Shown here in pieces: positions 10,650 through 22,987 of a DNA stretch of 64,000 nucleotides (position 1 is the first letter of the stretch; each line of letters opens with the position of its first letter). Below the pieces are notes generated by a model. The model was not told the origin of the DNA. It saw nothing but the letters and a program-made list of their open reading frames with translations, and searched no databases. The stretch covers positions 59,855,856-59,919,855 of the forward strand of contig OX411544.1 in assembly GCA_948146395.1 (NCBI GenBank), given 5' to 3'. The stretch comes from Fragum whitleyi. Taxonomy: Eukaryota; Mollusca; Bivalvia; Cardiida; Cardiidae. Made by a program: the position numbers and the translations under genes.

Positions 10650-12264
10650 TTTGGAACTTCACATAGTTGTGCTCATTTTCAACAGAGAAATCTATATTTT
10701 TGAAGGGGTGCCCCCTATAAAGCTGACTTAAGCTTGAATTCCTCAAGGTGAGCTATCATGATCTCCCCAAAGACTTGTCTTCAAAGCATCTGTCGATCTT
10801 TGAACTGTTTAAACATGTTCTACACTTTGTGTCTTTCATTGAAGATCTACAAGAATAAATTAAAGAATTGACATTCATCTAAAACTCTAAACACGAGGGG
10901 TAATAGAGGCTGTTTAGTAGTAAAAAATAATAAACATATAGTAAAAACACATGGTTTAATACTAAACATTTGACGGAAGAAATGTCCCTTTTACTTATTT
11001 GGACATGCTAATTAGTATATTGACGGTCATGTCATCTTCTACTTGAATATCAAGTGTTTTTACCATTATTACTCGCCTTCCTATCAAGTTTTCCTTGTGA
11101 AAGTCCCATCGAATTCGTTAAAAAATGCTTTGTGATTGGTCTAAATATGTGAATATTGGGTACATCTCAGAATAGATAAAAACAATGATCAATGGTAGAC
11201 ATTGGTGTGTTATATCCCTTGTTTGCTTTGTGGATTAAATCAGAGGTGTTCCAAAATCGTTAGCGGTCCTTTTAGTAATTTTCCTTGGATTTTATCCATA
11301 ATTTCTTTGGAGAAGTTGCGAATTTTATTTTTGTACATACAAAACACTTATTTATGCAATTCGTATTTATGATACAGTTTTCAATAGCAAAGAAGAAAAT
11401 AAATATTTATTTAACGTCAAATGTATTTTGTAAATTGCGCAATATTTGATTTAGAGCTTATATGTAAATCTTACAGTGCAAAGAAAATAAGGATAAACCC
11501 CAAGGTAACCATTGATTTGGACCCTTCCTCCTTTAGGAGTATTTCAAGGGAGATAACCAACCGATATCCCTCATTATCTTGTCAACCAGTTTCTGAACAA
11601 AGAGAGAATATATTCAGATTTGATATCCAAAGGAAGTAAAAATTGTCGACAAACTTAATTTTATAAAAATACTTGATTTCATATTAAAACAACTCACTTT
11701 GAATCTTACACTTTTGACTCTGTCCCTATGCAAATCAGAACTATTTTTGGTTATACAATTCGCTGTTCCGGTTAATACGGGGAGGTATGAAAGGCTGAAA
11801 GTTAACATGTAGACTGACGGACAAAATCATTATTTTACATAAAAAAAATCTGAAAAAAAAATCCGTCATGCTATTTTGAAAATATGATATGACAAGAAAA
11901 AAATAGGTTTCATTTAATTATTTCTGAGATTTTCGGCAAAATGTTGGTCCATATAGAAGTCAAACGGACTATAGTAGAGTGGGGTAAATTGGTTGCAACA
12001 TGTCTGTCTGTTGTACTGTACTGTCTGCCTATAGATCTCTCTGTAGACCTTTCAAACATTTAAGAACAATGTGACCTAGAATTAAGTTAATGTATACAAT
12101 TGTTGCCCATGACCAATGGAAGTGCCAAATTGACTTTGGGTTACGATGGTCAAAGATCAAGGTCACAACTGATATTTGTCTGAAAACCGTTCACTGAAAT
12201 GGGACAATGTGCTGGTTTGGGGCATAAGTTTGGGGTGTTAGTCTGATTTGCAGCAGATCTAGTA
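10650..12264. other. Unassigned DNA with a decayed D-type fragment
   Basis: No gene is seen. At 12060-12200 the words GACTTTGGGTTACGATGG and TCAAAGATCAAGGTCAC resemble family D/F tandem units, and CTGTCTGTTG lies upstream, so an old pearl-like remnant is probable. A 73-codon open frame at 11421-11639 shows no recognisable motif. Confidence 0.4.
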
Positions 12265-12510
12265 TTAACCCTTGTCATGCTGAGCCATGAATATTCCTGC
12301 TTTGGCAGGAGGTAAAGACAAAGATCAGCCTGCACATGTGTGCAGTCTGATCTTAGTCCACACCCCTGATCTTCCTTTTTTAAACCAGAAAAAATATAAT
12401 AATTATTTCTTGATATGAATACTGACTCACACTTAGTGCATTCAGTGCTTTGAGCCCTTTGATTTCAATGTAGTTTTGCAAACGTTTTTATTCAGCATGA
12501 CAAGGGTTAA
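12265..12510. mobile_element. TTAA-flanked MITE family M, copy 1
   Basis: The element is flanked by TTAA at 12265-12268 and 12507-12510. Its termini are the inverted repeat CCCTTGTCATGCTGA/TCAGCATGACAAGGG, and its length including TTAA is 246 bp. TTAA duplications with CCC-starting termini are characteristic of piggyBac-type transposons, which suggests cross-mobilisation by such a transposase. A longer, interrupted relative is at 49094-49886. Confidence 0.75.
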
Positions 12511-14560
12511 CTATATTCAAAATAGATGACTTTTGTTATAGCTGATAGGATGTATATATACAGAACAATTATAAATTACAACAATAATTGCAAAGAAGTT
12601 TATGATTTCCTCAATATCTAATTTTATATGGATCAGGGAAGGCAGCTTTTAAACATATCTGTTATACATGCTTTTGAGGTGGACTACAAGTTCTTAGAAG
12701 TACAAAACAGACAGAATTATATATACCTCAATACAAGAAGAAAGGTCAAAAGAAGCCATTTATGAAGGAGAATAAATCAGTTGGTTAGTTAGGTACAGCA
12801 GTGTTTCTGTGTTCCAAGAAGATTATATCCCAACTGGTGCCATTTACTGAAGATTTGTGTATATAAAAGTCTGACCCCTGTTAACAGGTTTCTTGTTTAT
12901 GGCCATTAAATCTTCTTTGTGGTCAAAGCCTTCAAATAAAAATAATTCTTTTAGAACTTCCAGTAGATAACATACTTTACTTTTGGCTAGCTCCTCAGAG
13001 GGTTTTACCCTTTCCAGATTATCAAAGGCTTCATACTCTACCAGTGTTATTTACTCTTAATGGTCTCTTGAGATAAATGAGCTTTCATGTAATTTCAAAA
13101 TACTCTACTGTTTGCAAATTATACGCAGCTTTGCACACTAGTACAAGTTCAAAATGGTAAAATTTGCAAACAATTTTCAGCGTTTTGTGATCCTGAATGC
13201 AGGGCTGGTGTGATAATGATAGATATCTTGATAGGATCTTATTTTAGTGCAATTACATGTTTTTGTTCATGTTTCCTTCTTTCTTGATAAGTTAGAATCT
13301 ATTGGTTTGCTAGTTTAGTTTTGCATACCTGGATGAAATGTATGATTTATGTCATTGACTTTTACAAATTTGACATTTTTGTGTAATATAATTGAATGAA
13401 GAAGACTTGCACAATTTCATAAAATAACTTGTGTATCTTAGGTTTATGTTGAAAATTATTAAAAAAATATGCATAGTGTGTCCATTGATCATATCAATAC
13501 TTTAGCTTTTTTTCTTTTCTTATTTTGTTTTCAAGATTAAGTTTAAACCAAGAACACAAAAACCTTAAGTAAAAGAGTCTAATGGCTTCTAGACCTTTGA
13601 TTCAATATCGCATTGGGGTCCAAAATGATTATCCATGGAGGCTAAGCTTGAGTTGATTAAAATGGATGTTAGTGTTCTACCTGGGTACTTTATATCTGGA
13701 CCACCACTGCCCAAGCTGTCAAATCTACTGATCATCATAAACTATATCCTAATTATCATGCTATGAGGCTAGTGGACGTGGGCTATGAGGCTAGTGGAAG
13801 TGGTTGCTCTATCAATGCAGATTTTCTCCTTAATTCTTAAACAAGAGTGTCAATATAGCTCCACTGGCACGAAATGCCCTTAAGGCACTTAAGATTTGTG
13901 AAATTTCATTGATAAATTTAATTTTAAGTATTAAGGTAAGCCATAATCTACTTGTAAGTAGATAATCATCTAAGGCCAAGATTGGAGAATGCATGAAATG
14001 AAAAAAATCTTTAATCCACAAATAATCTCTCACAAATGTTTCTTTTTTCCGTGGAATAACATTTCAAATAGTTTTTATGTGTGCATAGTCACTGATAGTC
14101 AAATCATAAGTACCTTGTAACATCTTTTGAAAGTTTCATGAAATCTGTCAGTAAATGTACAAGTTGTGGTTACAAGAAATGTTGCATCACAAAGACCCCT
14201 TTTTCCATGACACAGTAACATCATCAACAAGAAAGTAATCAGAGGGAAGCCTAACCGAAGAACAGTCCTGCATTCAATAATTTGCATTTCAGAGAAGAAG
14301 ATATTTTTTTATATTTTTTCGTACTGCACCTTTTTTAGCTTTCTTAACAGCACCCATGTTTTTCCTCAATCATAATTTCAGGAAGAAATCTAAGAAAGCA
14401 TGTATAAAAAGGTTCACTCCTGTAGAATTTGGTTGAATTTTAGAGAAGAACTTTTTTTTCCATATACGTCCATTTTGCGGTATTTCTAAACATGTATAAG
14501 CAACTATGACAGTTTCTGTTCTTAACCCTTAATTCATTTTCAATTAGCATTTATATATAT
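12511..14560. other. Unassigned AT-rich DNA
   Basis: No gene is recognised. It contains a 22-bp tandem duplication (13760-13803, unit starting GCTATGAGGCTAGTGGA) and a fragment of dispersed repeat R at about 13124-13214. Confidence 0.4.
13760..13803. repeat. 22-bp tandem duplication
   Basis: Two adjacent copies of a 22-bp unit beginning GCTATGAGGCTAGTGGA differ at one position. Confidence 0.75.
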
Positions 14561-14867
14561 ATATAATATGTACTTAGTGTTTTGTATGAGAAAAAATATC
14601 TAACGAGGTTGGGAGAATTGATAATTGGCGAGGCTCTGCCGAGACAATTATCAGTTCTCAGAACCGAGTTAGATATTTTTTTCATACAATACACTAAGTA
14701 TGTATTATATTTATCTTATAACCTATATTTGCCTTGTTGCGTCGATGTTTCTAACTGAAATGCAAGTTTCTAAAAATAACCGCTAAAATATCATTCTTCT
14801 AAAAATATCTATTTGATATCATAAAAAATATCATACAGGATGTTATCACACGGATATTTGTATAGTT
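14561..14867 (+). mobile_element. Foldback element family K, copy 1
   Basis: A large palindrome (14561-14710) has arms of about 66 bp around the loop GCGAGGCTCTGCCGAGA. The arms include TACTTAGTGT and AAAAATATCTAAC with their complements. It is followed by a conserved ~150-bp tail (CTGAAATGCAAGTTTCTAAA ... GGATATTTGTATAGTT). The same layout recurs at 26477-26777 and 42577-42883, so palindrome plus tail is one mobile unit. Nothing is encoded. Confidence 0.75.
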
Positions 14868-15447
14868 AAAAGGTAAAAATATATAAAACATGATACGTTA
14901 AGTTACTGAAAGATTTGGGTACCATATAGTGAAAGAATTTGGCAAATGTTTCATTTCAGTGCTTTTATAATATTATGTACACTATTGTGTCAAAAGTACC
15001 TTAAGAATATTGTAAAGTACTTCTAGTGCTTCAAGTCTCTAGTATTACGTTTGTTGTAGAAGTCAAAGTTACGATGAAAAGGTAAGATGCTTTATACTAG
15101 AAGGGTTTGCGAGTTTAGAAGCAGTTAATATCTAGGTAAAATCTGTAATTAATATGATATATGGTAAAATCTGGCGTGGGAAATGTGTTATATCATAGAG
15201 AATCTTTGTCTTTGATATTAACAGGCAGCTTACTATTTTATCCATCATATTTTTCACCCTTCATCAAAAACATTTGTCTTAAATCTAGGTCCTTTAGAAG
15301 TCCTTAGAACTTGGTTACCGATCTTTTTGAGTTTGCCTGACAAACAGCTTGTAATTTCCTTTCTCTGTATCAAGAATGTTTTGGACACCTAATATCAGAG
15401 CTAAAGATGGTGAGATTCAGCCCCTATATCCCGCTTGCGCGTGTACT

Positions 15448-15530
15448 TGCGTGCAAAGCGGTGTATTATTTGCAAACACATGCCAAGTTTTGTCATCCTG
15501 AACTTAGAACAAGATTTCGCAGGGTAAGGA
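15448..15530. repeat. Dispersed repeat R, copy 2
   Basis: GTGCAAAGCGG, ATTTGCAAACA and GTCATCCTGAAC occur in the same order and spacing as at 62087-62160 and, more weakly, 13124-13214. It is an unclassified repeat with no termini recognised. Confidence 0.5.
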
Positions 15531-15647
15531 TTTGAAACTGGCATTTCCCTTCTTTTTAAGCTGTTAAGTATATTGCTAGAGATAACTGTTTTTTTATCTA
15601 GATAAAAATCAAGTAAAAGTTAATTTAGAATTACATATATTATTTCT

Positions 15648-15876
15648 TTAACCCTTTGCTGTTTAATCCCTGCTTTTTACATGCCTGTGATTTTATGATT
15701 GTGAAAACATTGTGAAAAAAGAAGAAATTGCTTCTGACAAGCAATTTCTTCTTTATCCACACTATTTTCTACCCTACTGAATGGTTATTTTTCAAATTAA
15801 ATCCACTTTTAATTTTCGTCTGCAAAACCTTTGAATTTGGACAAGTCCAAAATTTTGTAAAACAGGAGAGGGTTAA
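15648..15876 (+). mobile_element. piggyBac-like MITE (family Y), copy 1
   Basis: The element is flanked by TTAA at both ends (15648-15651, 15873-15876). Its termini are CCCTTTGCTGTTT and, complementing the right end, CCCTCTCCTGTTTTAC. A perfect 15-bp stem AAGAAGAAATTGCTT (15719-15733) pairs with 15739-15753 across loop CTGAC. Copies lie at 16721-16945 (opposite orientation) and 41550-41777, with a probable deletion remnant at 57229-57258. TTAA duplication with CCC termini is the piggyBac signature. No transposase is present. Confidence 0.85.
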
Positions 15877-16020
15877 GGAATTTTCTAGTTCCTTCAACAT
15901 CTAAATTATATGCACCATTAATCTTTCTAGAAAAATAATTCCATTTATATATTTTTTAATATATTTATTCCAATTATCTTTCTTTGTATTAGCAAAGGAT
16001 GAAATACTCTGTTAACTTTG

Positions 16021-16043
16021 TATATATATATATATATATATAT
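16021..16043. repeat. (TA)n microsatellite
   Basis: About eleven TA dinucleotides. Confidence 0.95.
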
Positions 16044-16720
16044 TGTGTGTAAAAATCATGAAACTTTGTTTTTCTGATAAAAAGATTTCAATATATTTTG
16101 TATTTTAGAAGTTTGTTAATAAAAAGTGCACTTTTACTGTCACCTAGTTTTAAATATTACATGCAATCTTCCATGTCCAAAACGCATTACTTAATGACAT
16201 TTGCTCCTAGAAAGTCTCAGTAGCATCAATCTTGATTATAAATAGGAAACATTGAAAATATTATCTGGGAATGTTTTCATGATTGTATTTGAAAAGTATT
16301 AAAATTTATATTTTAGTCCGACAGGATGCAGATTAGCGAACCTATTATTATCGTTCTCTGTATTCATATGTCCTCCGCCATCAGTCTATTAAGTTTTTTT
16401 TAATCTTTCACTCAAAAACTACATTTCAAATCTCGACCGGTTTTCCCGCGAATTTAACCTTGGTTGGCATCGTTATGTTCCTGTGTGAAGGAAGGCAATT
16501 AAAAGAGGAGATTATTCGATTGTGTTTATGTAAGAAAATGATGTAATGGATTCTTTTCTGCCTTTGCCTTTGTTTAAGGCCAATCAATTTTATTGAAATG
16601 GTTTTCTTTAAGAGTATTCAATATTTATTGTTTCCATGCAAAAATTGATCTCTGTTAAAAATCTAATGTTCATCTCTCAATGCAGCAATTCAATCCACTG
16701 TTCGATTGCAAGAATGTTTC

Positions 16721-16945
16721 TTAACCCTTTCCTGTTTCTCAAAATTTTGGACCTGTCCAAATTCAAAGGTTTTGCAGACGAAAATTTAAAGTGGAATTAA
16801 TTTGAAAAATAACCAGTAGGGTAGAAAATGGTGTGAAAAAAGAAGAAATTGCTTGTCAGAAGCAATTTCTTCTTTTTACACAATGTTTTCTCAATCATAA
16901 AATCACACGAATGTAAAAAGCAGGGATTAAACAGCAAAGAGTTAA
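16721..16945 (-). mobile_element. piggyBac-like MITE (family Y), copy 2, inverted
   Basis: TTAA at 16721-16724 and 16942-16945 bound an element that reads as the reverse complement of copy 1. The central 15-bp stem is preserved perfectly (16840-16854 with 16860-16874) and its loop GTCAG is the complement of the copy-1 loop. It lies about 0.85 kb beyond copy 1 in inverted orientation. Confidence 0.85.
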
Positions 16946-17870
16946 ACCAGGGACTAGTAAATTCCATACAACCAAAAACACAATTTTGGGGGGATTATGA
17001 TCTTATTTCCTGATTTGGAGACATTGAAATCTTTAGATATTTGGATGAAATCACAATTTACGAATATTTTTGATGGTTTATTATACAGATGGTTCCTTAT
17101 TTGAAGTTCTTTCCATTCTTAAGTCACTCTGTTTCGTCAAAACAATTTTATTGATAGCGCTTAAATTTTCAAGAAATTAGTGTAAAAGGTGCCGAGATGC
17201 ATATTAATCCTACAAACCACTCCTTCTATATATAAATATGATAATAAATATTATCCTTTCTCTAGGAAAATCTGCCTAAATGACAAATAAATTGACAATA
17301 AACTTAAACTCCAATTCTTAAAAAATGCAGTATTTGTTAATCGTGAAACATACAGGAAAAATGATATTTTTCAAACAGAAAAAATGCTGTGAACCTATTT
17401 GTATAATTATTTTTGCACAATCCGATTTTTCATGCACTGAAATTTGTTAATTAAGTTGTTAACATTGAGAAAGGAGAAAGTGCAATACATTTCTCCCCAT
17501 CTTTCAATGTTTTCTTCAATATTGTGAAGTATATTTTTCAATTTCAATACACATTGAAACAACCTCTGCAAAATCTTCGAAATGAGATTAGTCTAAAATT
17601 GTTTGTTTTGTAGTATCTGGGTTAGAAAACTGAAATAACATTTAGCGATGTCATTTAGGTAGGTTTTCCTGGAGAACGGATCATATTTTTTCTTAAATTT
17701 GAAGGGCTACCAAATTAAATTTGAATTGAGAATCGTCGAAACTTCCACCATTTATTGTCATTTCACCTCATACTTTGTTTTTTGTTCAGCTTTCAAACTT
17801 AAAGAATTGATGTTATAAAGCCAGTGGAGCCGTAAAACCCTTTCTCCTCTTGTGTGTTACTACGTAAATA
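16946..17870. other. Unassigned AT-rich DNA
   Basis: I see no open frame of interest, repeat family or RNA gene in this stretch. Confidence 0.4.
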
Positions 17871-18128
17871 TATGTGACCCGTCACACGAAAAGGGGCAAT
17901 CTGAGTAGCGCGTAAAGTGTCGATCCTTGTCAGATTGCGCAGACTGACTAGGATTAAAACTTTTCGCACTTTGTTTATTTTCTGAATCGGGAATGATCAA
18001 GCTACCTTCCCGTGAAATTTTTTTTGAAGTGTAACCTCTGGTTGATCTATGCTGGACCTAATCTCTTTTTCAAATATTTATTTTTACAGAGTTCCTAGAT
18101 GGTCCCTTTTCGCGTGTCGGATCACATA
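17871..18128 (+). mobile_element. MITE family T, copy 2
   Basis: 258 bp. The left end is TATGTGACCCGTCACACGAA then AAGG; the right end complements TATGTGATCCGACACGCGAA then AAGGGACCATCTAGG. It is the best preserved copy and more CpG-containing than copy 1, so probably younger. Confidence 0.75.
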
Positions 18129-18579
18129 TAGCTTCAGTTAATGTTACAAATAGGAGAGGTACTTGTATTTGAATTTATAAGAAAATTGCTAAAATATTGG
18201 ATTCGCACACCTAATGCGTTGTGACAAAATTACGAAATGTTTAAGCTCGAATATACTTCTGTAAGCCTCATAATTTTGCAGTATGAAATAATTCCTTTCT
18301 CATGACAACTCTCTTTCTCAGAGTGAGATGACATCCTGCAAAGAATAAATAATTGATGTGTTGTATAACAAAAAAGCATGTTCTTACGCAAGTCATAACT
18401 GTGTGATTGATGCATGCGGATTAACCCCACCCATTTGTTACTTCATTATATAGCTGACATTGACATTACAGAAAACGTGAAAGTCAAGTTGTCTTGGAAT
18501 AAAGAGTTTTTCCTCTATGTGGTGTAAAGGTTCTCCACTAAGCAAGTAGTCTTCATTTCTTCGCACGTTTATATTATTT

Positions 18580-18810
18580 GAGCCTGTGCGTGACATTTCC
18601 AACAATTTGACATGTATGAAAGGTATGAGCAGCCTAGAAAGCCCTACAGTACAATTAGAATTCTGTCTGACTGTCTAAAGATACTTTGAGACCTTGTGTA
18701 TCTACCAAAAGTATAGTATAGTCTTTGGTCAGACTGTGCGAATGCACAGGCTGGCCAGAGTCTTTGCTTTGCGCACTTTTGAAATTGTTGGAAATGTCAA
18801 GCACAAGCTC
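18580..18810. mobile_element. MITE family G, copy 1
   Basis: 231 bp. The left terminus is GAGCCTGTGCGTGACATTTC then CAACAATTT; the right end complements GAGCTTGTGCTTGACATTTC then CAACAATTT, a TIR of about 29 bp. Internal words CAGACTGTGCGAATGC and GACTGTCTAAAGATAC recur in the other copies (38201-38425, 48160-48380, and 53768-53935 truncated). Confidence 0.75.
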
Positions 18811-20554
18811 ATTTATAATAATGATAGCTGTAAGTTGCAATTAAAGTTTATTTCAGTATATTTGCCGGTATACATACATGTATATGTGGGTCATGCTGGC
18901 TGAATTACTTAGGAATTAAACTTTCCGATTTTCAACTTTTCAGTATCATTTAACGCAACTATTGCTCTGTAGTATTAGATGGCATTAATCCTTCCCTTAT
19001 CTAGCTTAGTGATATTCACAATCCTAGTAAATTTGTTGGCAATTTCAAATATCAAGCTTGCATCAAATTCGAACATCTCTTTCAAAAGTTTCCCGTATTT
19101 CACTATTTTCGACCCTAACTGAACTTTCGATTACATCTCAGTGTCGACTTTACAATTCGAAGATGCCAATTGTGGACACAGTGTGAAAGTCAATATAGGC
19201 ATTTTCGCATTGTTACAAAAAAAAGAAGTTTAAGATTATACCCACTCTAAGAAGCAAACCATTTTTAGTTTCCATGAATGTTTGTGCATTCTGATTGGCT
19301 GAAAAATGTGTTCATTCCTCAATAAGAGCAATTCTGAGTGCGCATCTATTTTCTAAGCTTGCACGCAAAGTAGTATATTATAAAGAAAATCTTCAATTTT
19401 GCTTAATAATATTAAATTATAAGATATGAAGAGAGTATTTTTTTAAATTCCGTTGTGTTGTTAAACTAAAAACCTAACTTAATCCCACTCATGTATGAAT
19501 CCGCTTCGCGTTTTTTAACAGTTTGGTTAGGTTTTTAATTTCATACCTCCATGAAATTTAAAAAAAATACTCTCTTCAATCAATTTATTGAATATACATA
19601 CCTTTTAAATTGCCATTAATAGGGATCTATTCAGTAAAAATGAACAATTAGAATCTATATAAATAGAACCGAAAGCAAAAAAGATAAATTAAGAAAGTGT
19701 TTGCAGAAAAAATTTTTGCTTAACAAGTTGACGTTATACTTCTGTGACATTGACTTCGTATACATGCATCAGAAAAGACCTCCCCTCTTTGAAGAAAATT
19801 CGTGATGCGCTTAGGCTTAAACAAAATATACTTCACAGAAGAACTTTTTCAAATAATGTAAATATGATTATATACACATAAATCGTGACTGTAGAATGAG
19901 ATATTTGCCTTCATAATAACATTCTTAATATCATACAAAGCCTATAGTATAGGACCTAGTGAGGGCTTAGTGCATAAACATAGAATGTAATGTATAGACA
20001 CACGCTATGTTTTTATTCTGACCCCTCAATAATTTGACATCTTAGTAACCATTTATTATTTCGCTTATTCGGTTTACTGACACTTTCATGCTGCAAATTG
20101 GATCACAATAAACGTGCCAGAAATTATGCATGATGATGCCTCATAAAAGAAAACAAAGGTAATTGTGTAAATAGAAAACGCATAAAATTAATTATTTCTT
20201 TGAACTCCACCCAACAACTTGTGATATTGACACAGGTTAGAATGTTGGTTATTCTTCAAGGTGAAGGACATGTTTTTTATCATTTAATGAATAACATCAA
20301 ACCTTGCACAATCTTAAAACGTCAGCAGACACAGTCTTGTCACCATGTTTGATCATCGAACTCATCTTGATTGCGTCGGATACACGTATATGTTCTATTC
20401 ATAGCCAAAGTAGTTGTCAAACTAAACATTCTTCAAAAACTGCAAATTTATACATATCCATTTAGTCATTTTATGCCCCCGAATCCATAGATAATTTAGA
20501 TGAAGGTTACCATTCTCACACCGCATAATAAGATAAATATAGCATTTTTTAGGC
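18811..20554. other. Unassigned DNA containing one foldback
   Basis: No gene is seen apart from the foldback at 19428-19577. CTGATTGGCTG near 19289 is a CCAAT-box match on the minus strand without promoter context. Confidence 0.4.
19428..19577. repeat. Foldback element with 22-bp terminal inverted repeat
   Basis: GAAGAGAGTATTTTTTTAAA (from 19428) is complementary to the end at 19555-19577, and an inner pair AAAAACCTAAC/GTTAGGTTTTT lies inside. The loop contains CCGCTTCGCG. It resembles foldback MITEs; no second copy is in the window. Confidence 0.65.
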
Positions 20555-20732
20555 TTAAGGTAGTGGACCCATAAAAGCTCTGCAATGTTTCCGAAGTAAT
20601 GAACTTTAACAGTGTTAACCAAGGTTTCCTAATGATTTTCATAAATGATTTTCATTAGGAAACCTCGGTCAACATTGTGAAAGCCCATGGGTGCCGAAAT
20701 GTTGTGGATCTATTACGGTTCCACTACCTTAA
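20555..20732. mobile_element. MITE family L, copy 1
   Basis: Bounded by TTAAGGTAGTGG and CCACTACCTTAA with inner complementary blocks (AGTGTTAACC..., GGTTTCCTAATGATTTTCAT and its complement), so the whole 178 bp folds on itself. Copies at 56205-56346 and 62347-62511 share the termini. The TTAA may be the target duplication. Confidence 0.75.
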
Positions 20733-21080
20733 ACATGAAATTAATAGTGTTGCGATTTTAGACTGATAATTATATTTGCCAAAATAAGTATAGAATCAGA
20801 GACATGAGTCATTCGAAGATGTTCAAACAACAACAGAAACTTAGTTGCAATTAAATGACATTTCAGAGAGTTTTTTTGAAAAATAGCAGGTATGCTCAAG
20901 GGTTATACGGTATGTATTTTGCTTGTGAAATATCTCAAATGTATTCGATTCAAATAGTCAATGGATATAACATCCCTTTAAGTATTTTCCGTAATTTGAA
21001 ATGCATAATTTCAATCTCTGCATCAACTTCTGAAATGCGTCACGATATGCTGTTTTAGGTCTTTATATGGTAATAGGTGG

Positions 21081-22333
21081 CTTTTCTCAGAAACTGATTG
21101 ATGGATACCAACCAAACTTAACATGAATTATCCTTGAGTGACTCTCTATCAGTCTACAAAAAAGTGAAGTGATCAGATGAAAATTATGTGTTTTATGGGC
21201 GGAGGTCATTTCTCTATATGTTATATAGTGGAAACTTTGAAAATCATTTTTTTCAGAATGTAACTGATGGATATCAACCAAATTTTATTTAAATGATTCT
21301 TTAGTGATCCTTTACAAATCTTTAAAAATATTTATTGTGATCAGATGAAAAAAAAGTCTGTTTATGGGCGGAGGTCATTTCTCTATATATTATTTAGTGA
21401 AAACTTTGAAAATCATTTTGTCAGAATCTAACTGATGGATATCAACCAAATTCCACTGGAATGATTCATTAGTGATCCTTTATCAGTCTGCAAAAAATTA
21501 TTGTGATCAGATGAAAAATATGTATTTTATTGTCAGAGGTCATTTCTTTTGATATGTTATATGGTGTAATATCCAATATAGGGTAAAACAAACTTTTTTC
21601 AAAGTTTAAACAGATGGATTTCTACCAAATATCATGGGAATTTTTATTTCTGTGAAGTTATATCAGGCTGCAAAAAATATTTGATTAGATCAACAGCATG
21701 CTTTTAATTATCAGAGGACATTTCAACATATAAAGTGAATATTTGATCACCTAAATGATTAATTTTTTAGACTCATCAAATTTAATAGATGTAAAGATTA
21801 TAGGTTAGAAGAAACATAAGCTGTATTGGTATCCAAATGTGTAGAAACCTTAGGTAAAACAGGGAGCCTGAGATACCCCATGAGAGTAACTTGTCAGTTT
21901 TAGTCGAACAAAGGTGACTGCACAAAGAGGACAAATGTTAATTGTAAAGTGGCCTTCCAAGGTTCAGAGTGGGGGAGAAAGAGCTGAGTTGACTGCAGTC
22001 TAAGGCATTGGGCAGATTAATATATTTGGTTTAATATTTAACTTCTTATTATCATTAGTTGGAATTCTGTTTTGATGACAAACAATTATTGTAAAGTAAC
22101 ACCCTTATAGTGGTGTTTAATGAAAAGCGGAAAGATCTACAATCAAAATTTTGTGGACAAAGTACCGGTTTATTGTGCAGTAACATTCTGTTAGTGTTGA
22201 AATTTTTATTTTTGGATTTTAAACAAATTTCACTGGAATGATCCTTGTTTTATACAGCCTTATCATCCTCTAATAATCATTATCAGAATATTCAGGCCTG
22301 TGGAGCGAATAAGGCGCTCAAGCGCCTCTAGTT
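21081..22333 (+). mobile_element. Pearl/HINE-like element, family A, copy A3 (5' truncated)
   Basis: It lacks the hairpin head and CCGT tract. It has several ~165-bp units with TTTATGGGCGGAGGTCATTT-type blocks and decays strongly after about 21560. It ends with a perfect stem-loop AGGCGCTCAAGCGCCT followed by CTAGTTTT, the same tail signature as A1 and A2. Confidence 0.65.
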
Positions 22334-22703
22334 TTCTGAGGTATTGGCTGAAGACTGAGTCAAGGATCTGTCGAGACTTTCATTTACTACCCAAAAATAG
22401 CTATTTTTTAAAAGTTTTAGAAAAAGAAAGGTCCCATGGTGCTAATTGTGGAGGATGTGGCAAGGCGGTAAACGTCTTAAACTTAAAAAAAATGCTTCAA
22501 AAGCTCCGTGGTATGTGATGGACTATGAATAGACGGATTTCAGCTGGGCTATAAATAGCGCACAAGTCAAAATTAACAGATTGACACCCTAAGATCATTA
22601 AATGCATCAAGGGTAATTCCACTTGATAGTATATATATGTTCCTCTTTTGATAGTGGCGTGCCAAGTTTAAAGAGAATGCCTTATGGCCCTATCACACCT
22701 CAA

Positions 22704-22987
22704 CGTTTTAGCCAGCGTGTGCCTAACGTGTTTGAGAAATCGACTAAGTCCGCAAAACGTCGGCATACGCTGACCTACATTTTCTTTTTGTCAATTCACG
22801 ACGCGCTTGTAGCGTGTTCATAGCGACTTTAAACGTGCGAGTAACGTGTCCAGAACGTGTTGATAGCGTATGTCAGCGTATACCAACATTCTTGAGCGTG
22901 TGTCCAACGTCTTCGTAACGTCCTCAGAACGTGTTTAATGCGGCGTGTCTGTAACGCGCTGTTAGCGTGTTATAACGTGTTCGCAGC
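22704..22987 (+). repeat. Left phased array of RCGTG motifs in element Z
   Basis: The C of the central CG in successive AACG/AGCG motifs falls at 22813, 22824, 22834, 22845, 22856, 22867, 22877, 22887 (AACA, mutated), 22897, 22908, 22919, 22930, 22944, 22955, 22966, 22976 and 22987. That is 17 sites with steps of 10 or 11 and a single 14. Earlier sites at 22704, 22716 and 22727 belong to the terminal repeat. Confidence 0.9.

Noticed and set aside
22300..22518. 72-codon frame containing NCGGCGKAVN, suggestive of a zinc-binding motif
   Set aside because: It overlaps the tail of pearl-like copy A3. There is no paired cysteine spacing of a known finger and no supporting context.
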